The notes: generated by a model not told the origin, from the letters alone. DNA of 64,000 nt from Rhodococcus zopfii NBRC 100606 = JCM 9919 (GCF_001895025.1 NZ_BCXI01000023.1:54072-118071); one strand, 5' to 3'; counted from the stretch's first letter, positions 40,053-48,010 are shown. Numbers and translations: made by a program.

Positions 40053-41420
40053 TCAGGCGTTCTGCAGGGCGCGAGCGGGCACGGGCAATGCGTTGCCGGC
40101 CAACCGGGCGCGCTTGCCGCCGTCGGCGATCTCCTTCTTCAGGTTGCGCACGTACGGGTCGAACTCGCACTGGATGGTGTGTCGCGGGGATTCGTAGTAG
40201 GGGCCGAGGTAGTACTTTTCGTCGGCGGCGAGGACGGACCGCATCTCGCTGGGCGACGGGGGCTGGTACTTGCCGGCGAGGTAGGCGGCGACGAGCTTGC
40301 TCTGTTGCTCGGCGAAGTTCACCAGGGTCGGCATCGGCTGTGCGAGCCCCATGAAGAAGAGGTTGTCGATGTCGGGCTTCATCATCCGCTTGAACAGTGG
40401 GAATCGGTTTCTGCTGTCGGGCAACAGGTTCGGGTCCGTGAAGAACGGGAAGCTGATGCGGTAGCCGGTGGCGCAGATGATCACGTCGACGTCTTCGGCG
40501 CTCCCGTCGGCGAAGCGCACCTGCTTGCCCTCCAGCGCGGTGATGGCGGGCTTGAACGAGATGTCGCCCGAGCCCGCCTTGCCGAGGAACTCGCCGCTCG
40601 CGGACGGGTGCGCCTCGAAGGGCTGGTGATCGGGCTTGGGGAGGCCGTAGCCCTCCATGGTTCCGATGTTCTTGCGCAGGAAGCGACGGCTCAGCGCGAG
40701 CGAGAGCGAGCGCGGCATCCAGGCCGGCGCCGACATCTTGTCGCCGGCCTTGCCGCCCAGGTACTTCGGCAGGACCCAGACACCGCGGCGAGCGGAGACC
40801 GTCAGCTTCTTGGCGAGGAAGCGCTGCGAGAGTTCGGATGCGATGTCGAGGCCCGAGTTGCCCATTCCGACCACCACGACGTTCTTGCCGCGCATGTCGA
40901 TCGGGTCGAAGGGGTCGTTGTACTCGTGGCTGTGCATCAGTGTGCCGTCGAACTGTCCGGGATAGTCCGGGGTATTCGGGTCCCAGTGGTGCCCGTTACA
41001 CACGATCAGCGCGTCGTAGGCGCGCGTCTCGCCGGTGGACAACGTCACGGTCCACAAACCGTCGTCTCCGCGTTCGGCGTGGTCGACGGAGGTGTTGAAG
41101 GTGATCTTGTCCCGCAGGCCGAAGTGGGCGACGTAGTCCTTGAAGTATTGGAACAGCAGCGAGTGGTGCGGAAAGTCGGGCCACTCGGCGGGGACCGGGA
41201 AGTCCTCGAATGCCAACCGCCACTTCGAGGTGTCGATGTGCAGGCTCTGGTAGCAGGCCGACATCCCGTTGGGGTTCTTGTAGTACCAGTTGCCGCCCAC
41301 CTCGTCGGAGGCCTCGAAGCAGTCGAACGGGATGCCGTGGTCCTGGAGTCGTTTGGCGGTGGTGATCCCGGATGGGCCCGCGCCGATGATGCAGACGGTC
41401 GGCAGGTTTGTGGAGCTCAT
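40053..41420 (-). CDS. Flavin-containing monooxygenase (class B)
   Basis: A 455-residue FAD/NADPH monooxygenase. The FAD motif is IIGAGPSGITTAKRL near residue 10 and the NADPH motif VVVVGMGNSGLDIASELS near 190. The FMO identification motif FDGTLMHSHEYN (FxGxxxHxxxY) lies between. The ATATGY-like CATGY motif is also present. The final Tyr in the fingerprint distinguishes it from the classic BVMO at 32685. It is the first gene of the operon and diverges from a TetR gene. The start ATG 41420 gives the family N-terminus MSSTNLPTVCIIGAG; longer frames only cover the promoter. Confidence 0.9.
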   Translation of the reverse strand: MSSTNLPTVCIIGAGPSGITTAKRLQDHGIPFDCFEASDEVGGNWYYKNPNGMSACYQSLHIDTSKWRLAFEDFPVPAEWPDFPHHSLLFQYFKDYVAHFGLRDKITFNTSVDHAERGDDGLWTVTLSTGETRAYDALIVCNGHHWDPNTPDYPGQFDGTLMHSHEYNDPFDPIDMRGKNVVVVGMGNSGLDIASELSQRFLAKKLTVSARRGVWVLPKYLGGKAGDKMSAPAWMPRSLSLALSRRFLRKNIGTMEGYGLPKPDHQPFEAHPSASGEFLGKAGSGDISFKPAITALEGKQVRFADGSAEDVDVIICATGYRISFPFFTDPNLLPDSRNRFPLFKRMMKPDIDNLFFMGLAQPMPTLVNFAEQQSKLVAAYLAGKYQPPSPSEMRSVLAADEKYYLGPYYESPRHTIQCEFDPYVRNLKKEIADGGKRARLAGNALPVPARALQNA

Positions 41421-41551
41421 GATGCTCGCTTTCTGTACGTGTGCGGCCATCGGCCGACGACGGTAGCGATGTGGTCGGCGCCATCGACGCTCGCCGGAGT
41501 GACTTACGCCATACTCCGAGTTTGGTGACGGACTGTCAAGTGAATGACGGA

Positions 41552-41563
41552 ACGTATTCCCAA
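41552..41563. promoter_or_regulatory. Candidate TetR operator before the FMO operon
   Basis: ACGTATTCCCAA at 41552-41563 lies within GGAA-CGTA-TTCC (41549-41560), an inverted repeat with a 4-bp spacer. The same ATTCCCAA core occurs at the other TetR gene of the block (32628-32635). It lies in the 191-bp divergent region between the FMO and TetR genes. Confidence 0.5.
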
Positions 41564-41611
41564 TGACGGGGAGATTTGCCCGATCGCGCGACGTGGACCA
41601 GGGTGGTGAAG

Positions 41612-42247
41612 GTGAGCACGGCAACCGGCGATGGCAAGGGAAGGCGCAGCACACTGCGTGAGGAGCAGAAGCGCGCGACCCGCGCGAAGCTCGTGGAGTC
41701 CGCGCGTGAGCTGTTCGCCACGCAGGGCTACGCGGCGGTCACCGTCGACGACATCGCGGCGGCGGTTGGCTGCAGCCGTGCCACGTTCTACCTGCACTTC
41801 CCCAGCAAACTGGAGATCCTGCGGGTGATCAGCGCCGAGAAGATGGCGCCGAGCGCGCTGGCGTTCTATCAGGACCTGGACCGGGTGCTCGACTCCCGGT
41901 CCCGGACCGAGTTCACGGCCTGGGTCAATCGCGCCATCGACTGGTTCGACGAGCACAAGCAGATGCTGCCGGCCTGGGACGAGGCGGTGGCGCTCGAACC
42001 GGACTTCCGGGAGACCTCGCGTGAGGGGATACTGGCGCTGCCCAATGCGATGACGCAGTACCTGGCGAGCTGGCCGGAGGAGCGACAGGACGAGGCCCGG
42101 CTGCGCGTCGGGCTGCTGGTTGCCCAGCTCGAACGGTTCTTCACCCGCTGGGCGCTGCAGGGCACGATCGACGTCACCCGCGAGCAGGCCGCCGAGGTGC
42201 TCACCGACATCTGGTTCCCGGCGCTGTCGGCGCCGCTCGACACCTAG
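41612..42247 (+). CDS. TetR-family transcriptional regulator
   Basis: A regulator of about 211 residues. The HTH spans RAKLVESARELFATQGYAAV and TVDDIAAAVGCSRATFYLHF. The effector domain has the WVNRAIDWFDEH and AMTQYLASWPEE segments. Several starts are possible (TTG 41576, GTG 41603, 41606 or 41612); none has a strong ribosome-binding site, and I take 41612 because it follows the usual short basic lead-in. It diverges from the FMO-esterase-ADH-ligase-amidohydrolase operon and is its likely regulator. Confidence 0.82.
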   Translation: MSTATGDGKGRRSTLREEQKRATRAKLVESARELFATQGYAAVTVDDIAAAVGCSRATFYLHFPSKLEILRVISAEKMAPSALAFYQDLDRVLDSRSRTEFTAWVNRAIDWFDEHKQMLPAWDEAVALEPDFRETSREGILALPNAMTQYLASWPEERQDEARLRVGLLVAQLERFFTRWALQGTIDVTREQAAEVLTDIWFPALSAPLDT

Positions 42248-42294
42248 ACGATATGGAGCGAGCTCACGACAGATCGTGCGTCACTCCATATCGT
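42248..42294 (+). terminator. Hairpin after the TetR gene
   Basis: ACGATATGGAG at 42248-42258 is exactly complementary to 42284-42294, with an inner CACGA/TCGTG stem. It starts at the TetR stop codon and precedes the IS element. The 72 bp from 42295 to the IS hold nothing recognisable. Confidence 0.7.
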
Positions 42295-42426
42295 CCAGGG
42301 CGTTTCGCTACGTGCGGCGTGGCTTGCGATGTTTGGTCGTCAGCTCTGGCGGTTGCCGCGCACTTACTGATCGTTTCAGAATGAGTTCGGCGTGGTTGAG
42401 GGCGTTCTGGGACGGTTTCGGGCACC

Positions 42427-42828
42427 GTGTCGAGAGTGCCTGTTGATCTTGTCCCTGACGATCTGTGGGAGCGGGTAGCTCCGCTGCTTCCGCCGAGATC
42501 TGCCCGTCGGTACCGGTTCCCGGGGCGCAAGCCGGTCGACGACCGGGTCGCGCTGGCCGGCATCATGTTCGTTCTGCGGACCAATGTCGCCTGGCGTGAT
42601 GTGCCGGCAGAGAAGATCGGGTGCAGCGGCGTGACCTGTTGGCGCAGGTTGCGGGAGTGGACCGAGGCCGGGGTGTGGCCGCGGCTGCACGAGATGCTGC
42701 TCGCGGAGCTGCGCGCCGCCGGGTTGCTCGAGATGGACGACGTCGCCGTGGACGGTTCGCACGTGCGGGCCCTCAAGGGGGGATCACACCGGGCCCTCGC
42801 CAGTGGACCGGGGTCGCACCGGCAGTAA
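42427..42828 (+). CDS. IS5-family transposase, N-terminal part
   Basis: A 133-residue frame carrying the DUF4096-type N-terminal domain (LVPDDLWERVAPLLPPR, then RYRFPGRKPVDDRVALAGIM) and the start of the DDE domain, with the first catalytic Asp in VAVDGSHVRALKGG. After the G6 run at about 42778-42783 the reading leaves the family sequence (SHRALASGPGSHRQ). The correct continuation, DHTGPSPVDRGRTGSKH, is in the overlapping frame. It is read together with the second frame or is a broken gene. Confidence 0.8.
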   Translation: MSRVPVDLVPDDLWERVAPLLPPRSARRYRFPGRKPVDDRVALAGIMFVLRTNVAWRDVPAEKIGCSGVTCWRRLREWTEAGVWPRLHEMLLAELRAAGLLEMDDVAVDGSHVRALKGGSHRALASGPGSHRQ

Positions 42829-43243
42829 GCACCGTGTGATCGTCGACCGGCACGGAACCCCTCTTGCGGTGTCGCTGACCGGCGGAAACCGCCACGATGT
42901 CACTCAACTGATGCCGCTCGTCGAGGCGATCCCACGCATTCGAGGCCGTCGGGGGCGGCCACGGAACCGGCCCCGCCGGTTGTTCGCCGACCGAGGATAC
43001 GACTACGACAAGTACCGGAACCTGCTTCGTGGGAAAGGGATCACACCGATGATCGCCCGCCGGGGTGCCGTGCATGGCTCTGGGCTCGGCAAGGTCCGCT
43101 GGGTCGTCGAGAGGACCTTCGCTTGGTTGCATCAATTCAAGCGCCTACGAACACGTTCCGAGGTACGAGCGGACCGGCATCAGGGTCTGCTCGAACTCGC
43201 TTGCGGCATCATCTGTTTGAGACGACTGCGGAGATCATTCTGA
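42803..43243 (+). CDS. IS5-family transposase, C-terminal part
   Basis: A 146-residue frame (GTG 42803) with the rest of the DDE domain: GNRHDVTQL, the second Asp in RRLFADRGYDYDKYRN, and the glutamate region VRWVVERTFAWLHQFKRLR. Going upstream, this frame is already open at the G run. Joining it to the first part requires a +1 (or -2) shift at the G6 tract; most elements of this group use -1. One G fewer would give a single intact transposase. Confidence 0.8.
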   Translation: MDRGRTGSKHRVIVDRHGTPLAVSLTGGNRHDVTQLMPLVEAIPRIRGRRGRPRNRPRRLFADRGYDYDKYRNLLRGKGITPMIARRGAVHGSGLGKVRWVVERTFAWLHQFKRLRTRSEVRADRHQGLLELACGIICLRRLRRSF

Positions 43244-43400
43244 AACCGTCAGTTACTGCACGGGGCGCGCCGTGCCCACCAGCCGTTGGCGACCCGTCGC
43301 AACGAACTGCCAGCGTCACACCGGATTGTACTGCGCAGTCGGTGTTCCGGCGCCCGGCATGCGTGGTGGCGGACTCGGATCGCCCAGGGCGACACTTTGC

Positions 43401-43428
43401 CAACTCTAGGTCGTTCGACCTAGAGTTG
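43401..43428. promoter_or_regulatory. 28-bp palindromic operator before the oxidoreductase gene
   Basis: CAACTCTAGGTCG (43401-43413) and CGACCTAGAGTTG (43416-43428) are exact complements around TT. The site ends 6 bp before the ATG at 43435, so a bound repressor would block both transcription and the ribosome-binding region. The downstream TetR gene at 44484 is the likely ligand. The rest of 43256-43400 is featureless. Confidence 0.75.
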
Positions 43429-43434
43429 GGTTCC

Positions 43435-44487
43435 ATGGATGACCAACTTGTGAGAGACAACGGCGGTCCGGTACTGATCGTCGGGGGATACGGCACGGTG
43501 GGATCGGCACTCACCGAACTCGGTGCAGCACAATGGCCGCTGCTACTGACCGGGCGCACCCCGGAGAACGGCGCGGAACTGGCGGACAGGTACGGCGCCG
43601 CGGTGCGGCGCTGGGACCTCTCAGATCCGACGCCGTTCTCCGCTGGCGTTCGTGCGGTAATTGGCGCGGTCAACGACCCGAACGATCGGGTACTCGAAGC
43701 AGCAGCGCGGGAGGGCATTCCGTACGTCGACATCACGAGATGGACCAGTCGTATGACGCGTGCGGCAGCGACCGCTGCAGTGGTGGGGCCGAGCGCCCCA
43801 ACGCTCTTCTCGTCGGCGTGGATGGGGGGTGTCACCAGTCTCGTTGTTGCGGCCTTGATCGCCGAACGCGACGGAGACGCCACGTCGGTCGATATCGCGG
43901 TTCGATGGGACATGGCGGATTCGGCAGGAGCCGACTCGGTCGACTTCATGGATCGGCTCGGCGATGACTACGAGGTTCGGCAGTCGGGACGTCCGGTCAC
44001 GGTGACGCCATTGACGGACCCGCGAACAGTGAATATTGCAGGATTGCCCACCAAGGTGGCTCGCATCGACACTCCGGAACAGTTCACTCTGCCGACGACC
44101 CTGGGTATCGACACTGTGTCGACTCGCATCGGCTTCAGTTCGGGCTTGGCCACCACAGCCCTGCTCGCCGTGAAGAAAGTAGGTCTGTTCCGCTGGGGGC
44201 GCGGGGATCGGTGGACCTCGGTCCGCAGGGCGTTTCTGTACGCGCCCGGTGAAGGAGGGAGCGCGCGGGTTCGGATCGATGTCGACGGCAAGGGCGGAAG
44301 AACGTCGGCGACAATCGTCGACCCCCGCGGCCAGGCCCACCTGACTGCGCTCGGCGGCTACCTCGGATTGCGGAGGGTCCTCGATCCAGCGGCGCCAGCC
44401 GGCGTCACCTACCCCGAGCTGCATCCCGATCCGATCTCCGTCCTACGATCGCTGGACGACTACGGAGTGGAAGTGTTGAGGGAGTGA
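43435..44487 (+). CDS. Saccharopine-dehydrogenase-like NAD(P)-binding oxidoreductase
   Basis: A 350-residue protein with an N-terminal Rossmann motif VLIVGGYGTVGSALTELG near residue 13, typical of the saccharopine dehydrogenase-like group that includes trans-acting enoyl reductases. A mid-region VVGPSAPTLFSSAWMGGVTS and a C-terminal domain follow. It is not a lysine-pathway enzyme by context. The start ATG 43435 follows a 28-bp palindrome and lacks a strong ribosome-binding site; GTG 43450 is an alternative. The stop overlaps the start of the TetR gene, so the two form one unit. The reaction is unknown. Confidence 0.72.
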   Translation: MDDQLVRDNGGPVLIVGGYGTVGSALTELGAAQWPLLLTGRTPENGAELADRYGAAVRRWDLSDPTPFSAGVRAVIGAVNDPNDRVLEAAAREGIPYVDITRWTSRMTRAAATAAVVGPSAPTLFSSAWMGGVTSLVVAALIAERDGDATSVDIAVRWDMADSAGADSVDFMDRLGDDYEVRQSGRPVTVTPLTDPRTVNIAGLPTKVARIDTPEQFTLPTTLGIDTVSTRIGFSSGLATTALLAVKKVGLFRWGRGDRWTSVRRAFLYAPGEGGSARVRIDVDGKGGRTSATIVDPRGQAHLTALGGYLGLRRVLDPAAPAGVTYPELHPDPISVLRSLDDYGVEVLRE

Positions 44488-45086
44488 CTTCGAGGAAAGG
44501 CGCCAAAAGGCAAGCTGAACTGTTGGATTCTGCCGAACGTGTCCTCATGAGCGTCGGCAATGCCAACGCATCCATGCGTGACTTCGCGGCGGCGGCGGAT
44601 GTGCGTCTCGGCCACCTCCAGCACTACTACCCGACACGAGCAGACCTCATCCGCGCGGTGCTCGAACGGGCACTGCAACGCTCGCTCGAGCGGGTTTCTG
44701 CAGCAACGAAGTTCGTTGACGAGGTCGACACAGAGGTGACTCTGACAGAGTCGGAAACGGCGCGGTTGTTCCATACCCTGCTCGCGGAGCACGATGATCC
44801 CTCATGCGTGCGGATGTTCATGGAGATCTGGGGGATTGCGGTCAGCGACAAAGCAACAGCTGCGGTCGTTCGCGACTTCTACACCCAGTACGTCGGTCAC
44901 ATCACCGACCTCGTGTCCTGTGTTCGCCCCGAGCTCGACAGGCCACGGTGCTCGGCCGTCGCAGCGGCCGTCGTCAGCCTCCTCGAAGGCGCCGCCGTTG
45001 TTCACTCGAGCATCGGCATCGAAGGCTCGGCGGACTCGCGCAGCGAGATCGTCAGGTCCGCAGTCGCATTGGTGCACGGTTCGTGA
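44484..45086 (+). CDS. TetR-family transcriptional regulator
   Basis: A 200-residue regulator whose HTH spans AELLDSAERVLMSVGNANAS and MRDFAAAADVRLGHLQHYYP. The HLQHYYPTRADLI recognition segment resembles TetR proteins of the BetI-like group. The GTG start at 44484 overlaps the upstream stop by 4 bp, so it is translationally coupled to the oxidoreductase gene. It probably binds the 28-bp palindrome at 43401-43428 and represses its own operon. Confidence 0.87.
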   Translation: MTSRKGAKRQAELLDSAERVLMSVGNANASMRDFAAAADVRLGHLQHYYPTRADLIRAVLERALQRSLERVSAATKFVDEVDTEVTLTESETARLFHTLLAEHDDPSCVRMFMEIWGIAVSDKATAAVVRDFYTQYVGHITDLVSCVRPELDRPRCSAVAAAVVSLLEGAAVVHSSIGIEGSADSRSEIVRSAVALVHGS

Positions 45087-45128
45087 GACTCCCGGGCGCG
45101 CTGTTGTCGCCCGGGAGCAGCACGAAAT

Positions 45129-45641
45129 TCAACCGCTGTGGGACGCCCGAAGGTCCTTTCGGAGGATCTTTCCCGCAGTCGATTTCGGGATCACATCAAT
45201 GAACTGCACTCGACGCACCTTCTTGTGTGGTGCGACCTGCTCGGCCACGAAGTGCATCACCGCGTCCTCTGTGAGTTCGCTGCCGGGCAGTCTCACGACG
45301 AACGCCTTCGGAACCTTCTCGCCCGCCTCGCCCGCCTCGTCCGCTACTCCGATCACGGCGGCGTCGGCGATCACGGGATGGGCCAGCAGGACTGCCTCGA
45401 GCTCGGCCGGCGGCACTTGGTAGCCCTTGTACTTGATGAGCTCCTTGAGCCGGTCGACGATGTAGACGAACGGCTCGGAATCGACCACGGCGATATCGCC
45501 GGTATGGAGGAACCCGTCGTCATCGATCGTTTCCCGCGTCGCTTCCTCGTTCCCCAGATACCCGGTCATCACATTCGGCCCCTTGACCCACAGTGAGCCG
45601 TCGCTGCGGCAGGGAGACCTCAGCCATGCCCGCTGTCCCAA
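45129..45641 (-). pseudogene. Acyl-CoA synthetase, C-terminal fragment
   Basis: The last 160 codons of an AMP-dependent ligase of the 4-coumarate-CoA-ligase type. Visible are LWVKGPNVMTGYLGNEEATR, GFLHTGDIAVVD, the hinge IVDRLKELIKYKGYQVPPAE and the catalytic-lysine motif PKSTAGKILRKDLR. The N-terminal domain with the ATP loop is missing. Family similarity ends near 45602; beyond it lies unrelated sequence and then the IS30 fragment, so an insertion or deletion removed the first two thirds. The fragment cannot adenylate a substrate. Confidence 0.85.
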
Positions 45642-45701
45642 GGAGAGCGATCAAGACCCTACGTCCGGACCCTGATATCGCCCACCGCTACAACGTAAGG
45701 A

Positions 45702-46154
45702 AGGTGACCTGATCGTCGGAACCCGCTCGGCCTCGGCCATTGTGACGTTGGTGGAGCGCTCGACCCGATACGTGTTGCTCGGGCATCTGCCCGGCGGGGC
45801 ACGCCGCCGAGGAGGTCCGGAATGTCCTCATTCCGCTGATCGGTTCCCCGCCGGAGCATCTGCGGGGATCGTTCACCTGGGATCAGGGGTGCGAGAAGTC
45901 TGCTCGCAGACAGTTCACCGTCGCCACCGATGCGCCGGTCTACTTCTGTGATCCGCTCTCGCCCTGGCGACGCGGTTCCAACGAGAACACCAATGGTCTT
46001 TTGCAGCAGTACTTCCCGAAAGGAACGGACCTGTCGGTGCACAGCGCCGAGGACCTCGAACTCGTCGCGCAACGCCTCAACAGCCGGCCACGCAGAACGC
46101 TCGGCTGGAGAACTCCAGCCGAGCGTTCTGCGTGATCTGGTGACAGTCGTCTAA
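45702..46154 (+). pseudogene. IS30-family transposase, C-terminal fragment
   Basis: The catalytic part of an IS30 transposase: EGDLIVGTRSASAIVTLVER and STRYVLLGHLPGG, then in a second frame EEVRNVLIPLIGS, FTWDQGCE, VPVYFCDPLSPW, RGSNENTNGLLQQYFPKGTD and RPRRTLGWRTPAER. The frame changes at a run of four Gs (45796-45799), where three would keep it open, and again at TT near 46126, after which RLRDLVTVV and a stop at 46154 follow. An exact 22-bp inverted repeat (46089-46110 and 46113-46134) lies within the coding end. The N-terminus is absent here. The stretch 45642-46223 holds nothing else. Confidence 0.8.
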
Positions 46155-46176
46155 ACCATCGGGACCCCTAGAATCC
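46153..46176 (-). repeat. Right terminal inverted repeat, IS30-like (degenerate)
   Basis: AAACCATCGGGACCCCTAGA then ATCC follows the transposase stop. Its reverse complement shares GGATT, AGGG and TGGTTT blocks with the sequence at 31722-31752. Confidence 0.4.
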
Positions 46177-46223
46177 GCCGACGCCGGGGGCCGTGGTCGT
46201 TCCTGAAGTCCGGTGCTCGGCGC

Positions 46224-46970
46224 TCAGCGCAGTTTGATGCTGCCACCGTCGACCATCAGCGTCTGACCGGTCATGTAGGAGGCATCGTCGCTCGCGAGGA
46301 ACACCGCGACCCGGCCGATGTCCGACTCCGGGTCGCCGAACCGGCGCAGTGGAGTCTTCGACAGCAGTGCCTGCTCGACACCGGGGTTCGCCTCGATGTA
46401 CGCCCGCACACCCTCGGTGAGCGCCAGTGGGGAGATGACGTTGACGTTGATATCGTCGGCGGCCCATTCGTTGGCCGCCACCCGGCTGATCGCGCGGATC
46501 GCCTCCTTCGCCGCCGCATAGGAGCTTTGCGTCACGTTGCCCTCGATGCCGGCCCCGGACGCGAAGTTGATCACCGAGCCCCGGTTCGCGGCCAGTTGAG
46601 CGTGGGCGGCCTTCATCAGCCGGAACGTCGGGTAGAACCCCGTGCCGAACGACAGGTCGAGCATTTCCTGCGTGGTCTCGAGCAGGGGTGCCTGCTTGGA
46701 CGCGTGCGCGTTGTTGACGAGCACGTCCACCTTCCCGAACGCGTCGACCGCTGCCGCGACGATCCTGTCGGCACTCGCCTCCTCGGAAATGTCCGCGTTC
46801 ACGAATCGGACTGTGTTGCTGCCGAGTTCGGCTTCGAGCGCCGAGCCGGAGGCGTCGTCGATGTCGACGGACAACACCTTCGCGCCCTCCTTGGTGAACG
46901 CGCGGACGATGCCACGGCCGATTCCGCCGGCACCACCGGTGACGATCGCAACTTTACCCGCAAGCCTCAT
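46224..46970 (-). CDS. SDR family oxidoreductase
   Basis: A 248-residue classical short-chain dehydrogenase. The NAD motif TGGAGGIGRG is near residue 11, NNAH replaces NNAG near 87, and the catalytic site is Ser then Tyr-x3-Lys in SSYAAAKEA near 156. The C-terminal GQTLMVDGGSIKL is typical. NNAH is an unusual but tolerated variant. It lies 51 bp after the larger SDR on the same strand, so they form one unit. The substrate is probably a hydroxyacyl-CoA or a ring alcohol of the catabolic cluster. Confidence 0.9.
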   Translation of the reverse strand: MRLAGKVAIVTGGAGGIGRGIVRAFTKEGAKVLSVDIDDASGSALEAELGSNTVRFVNADISEEASADRIVAAAVDAFGKVDVLVNNAHASKQAPLLETTQEMLDLSFGTGFYPTFRLMKAAHAQLAANRGSVINFASGAGIEGNVTQSSYAAAKEAIRAISRVAANEWAADDINVNVISPLALTEGVRAYIEANPGVEQALLSKTPLRRFGDPESDIGRVAVFLASDDASYMTGQTLMVDGGSIKLR

Positions 46971-47021
46971 GTCACACTCCTCCTCTGTCGTCTTCCGCCC
47001 GGTCAGGTCTGGTGCCTCCCG

Positions 47022-47945
47022 TCAGTCGATGGCGAGTGCGGGCTTCTCCAGTTCGGCCACGCTGTACGCCGAGTACGTCTCGTACCTGCCGCGCCCGGTG
47101 AAGTAGCTCGACAGCTGCTCGTCGAGTTCGTCCACCGTGAACTCGGATCCTGCTGCGTCGAAACGGTTCTCGACCTTCGGGGACGCCATGAGCGCGACCA
47201 TCTTGCCGTACACGACGAAGACCTGGCCGGTGATCTCGTGGGAAGCGGGGGAGGCCAGGTAGGACACCAGGGTCGCGACGCGCTCGGGGGCCAGGGCGTC
47301 GAGTCCGCCGGTCGCGGCCTCGTTCTCGCCGAACGTGGCGGCGGTCATCGCGGTCCGGGCGCGCGGGCAGATCGCGTTCGCGGTCACACCGTAGCGGGCA
47401 AGGCCCTGCGCGGTGGACAGGGTCAGTGCGGTGATGCCCGCCTTGGCCGCCGAGTAGTTCGGCTGTCCGGCGGACCCGAACAGGAACGCCTCGGAGGAGG
47501 TATTGACGACGCGGCCGTAGACGGGGGCGCCGGCGGCCTTACTCGCGTTGCGCCAGTGCACGGCAGCGGCGTGCGAGGTGGCGGCGTGGCCCTTGAGGTG
47601 GACACGGATCACGTCGTCCCAGTCGGACTCGGTCAGGTTGAAGATCATCTTGTCGCGCAGGATGCCCGCGTTGTTGACCAGGATATCGAGGGAGCCGAAC
47701 CTGCTCACGGCCTCGTCGACGAGGCGGCCGCCGAGTGACCAGTCGGAGACGTCGCCGGTGACGGCGATGGCCTGCCCGCCGGCGGCGGTGATCTCATCAG
47801 CGACGTCGTGCGCGGCCTGCCCCATGTCATTGACGACGACCGCGGCGCCGGCGGCGGCGAGTGCGACGGCCTCGGCGCGGCCGAGGCCGGCGCCGGCGCC
47901 GGTAACGACGGCGGTGCGGCCGGTCAGGCTGACTGATTCACCCAT
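47022..47945 (-). CDS. SDR family oxidoreductase with C-terminal extension (3-hydroxyacyl-CoA dehydrogenase type)
   Basis: A 307-residue short-chain dehydrogenase with the longer C-terminus seen in Rv3548c- and Hsd4A-like enzymes. The cofactor motif is TGAGAGLGRAEA, NNAGILRDKMIFNLTESDWD is the diagnostic middle stretch, and the catalytic Tyr/Lys is in PNYSAAKAG. In the 17beta-HSD4 class these oxidise the 3-hydroxyacyl-CoA made by a MaoC hydratase; the MaoC-like protein at 58316 is a suitable partner. It diverges from the CoA ligase at 48137, and a KstR-like motif lies between them. Confidence 0.9.
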   Translation of the reverse strand: MGESVSLTGRTAVVTGAGAGLGRAEAVALAAAGAAVVVNDMGQAAHDVADEITAAGGQAIAVTGDVSDWSLGGRLVDEAVSRFGSLDILVNNAGILRDKMIFNLTESDWDDVIRVHLKGHAATSHAAAVHWRNASKAAGAPVYGRVVNTSSEAFLFGSAGQPNYSAAKAGITALTLSTAQGLARYGVTANAICPRARTAMTAATFGENEAATGGLDALAPERVATLVSYLASPASHEITGQVFVVYGKMVALMASPKVENRFDAAGSEFTVDELDEQLSSYFTGRGRYETYSAYSVAELEKPALAID

Positions 47946-47996
47946 GAGATCTCTCCTGTGTGGTTGCGTCGGGGCGAGACGACGCCGCGACGGAAC

Positions 47997-48010
47997 TGGT
48001 ATTGGTTCTA
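47997..48010. promoter_or_regulatory. KstR-like operator, SDR/fadD divergent promoter
   Basis: Read on the minus strand it is TAGAACCAATACCA. It fits TAGAAYNNRTWCCA, the form shared with the sites at 50495, 50658 and 54688. Confidence 0.55.

Larger units (their letters stand above)
42367..43252 (+). mobile_element. IS5-family insertion sequence (IS427-like), 886 bp
   Basis: The ends are CTGATCGTTTCAGAATGA on the left and, inverted, CTGACGGTTTCAGAATGA on the right: 16 of 18 positions match. They are flanked by TTA on both sides (42364-42366 and 43253-43255), a plausible target-site duplication. Inside is one transposase split over two frames. The element lies between the TetR of the monooxygenase block and the oxidoreductase/TetR pair. 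Confidence 0.85.

Noticed and set aside
46089..46134. A perfect 22-bp inverted repeat as a separate terminator or element
   Set aside because: It lies within the coding end of the IS30 transposase (TLGWRTPAER) and arises from that coding sequence, so I treat it as part of the relic.
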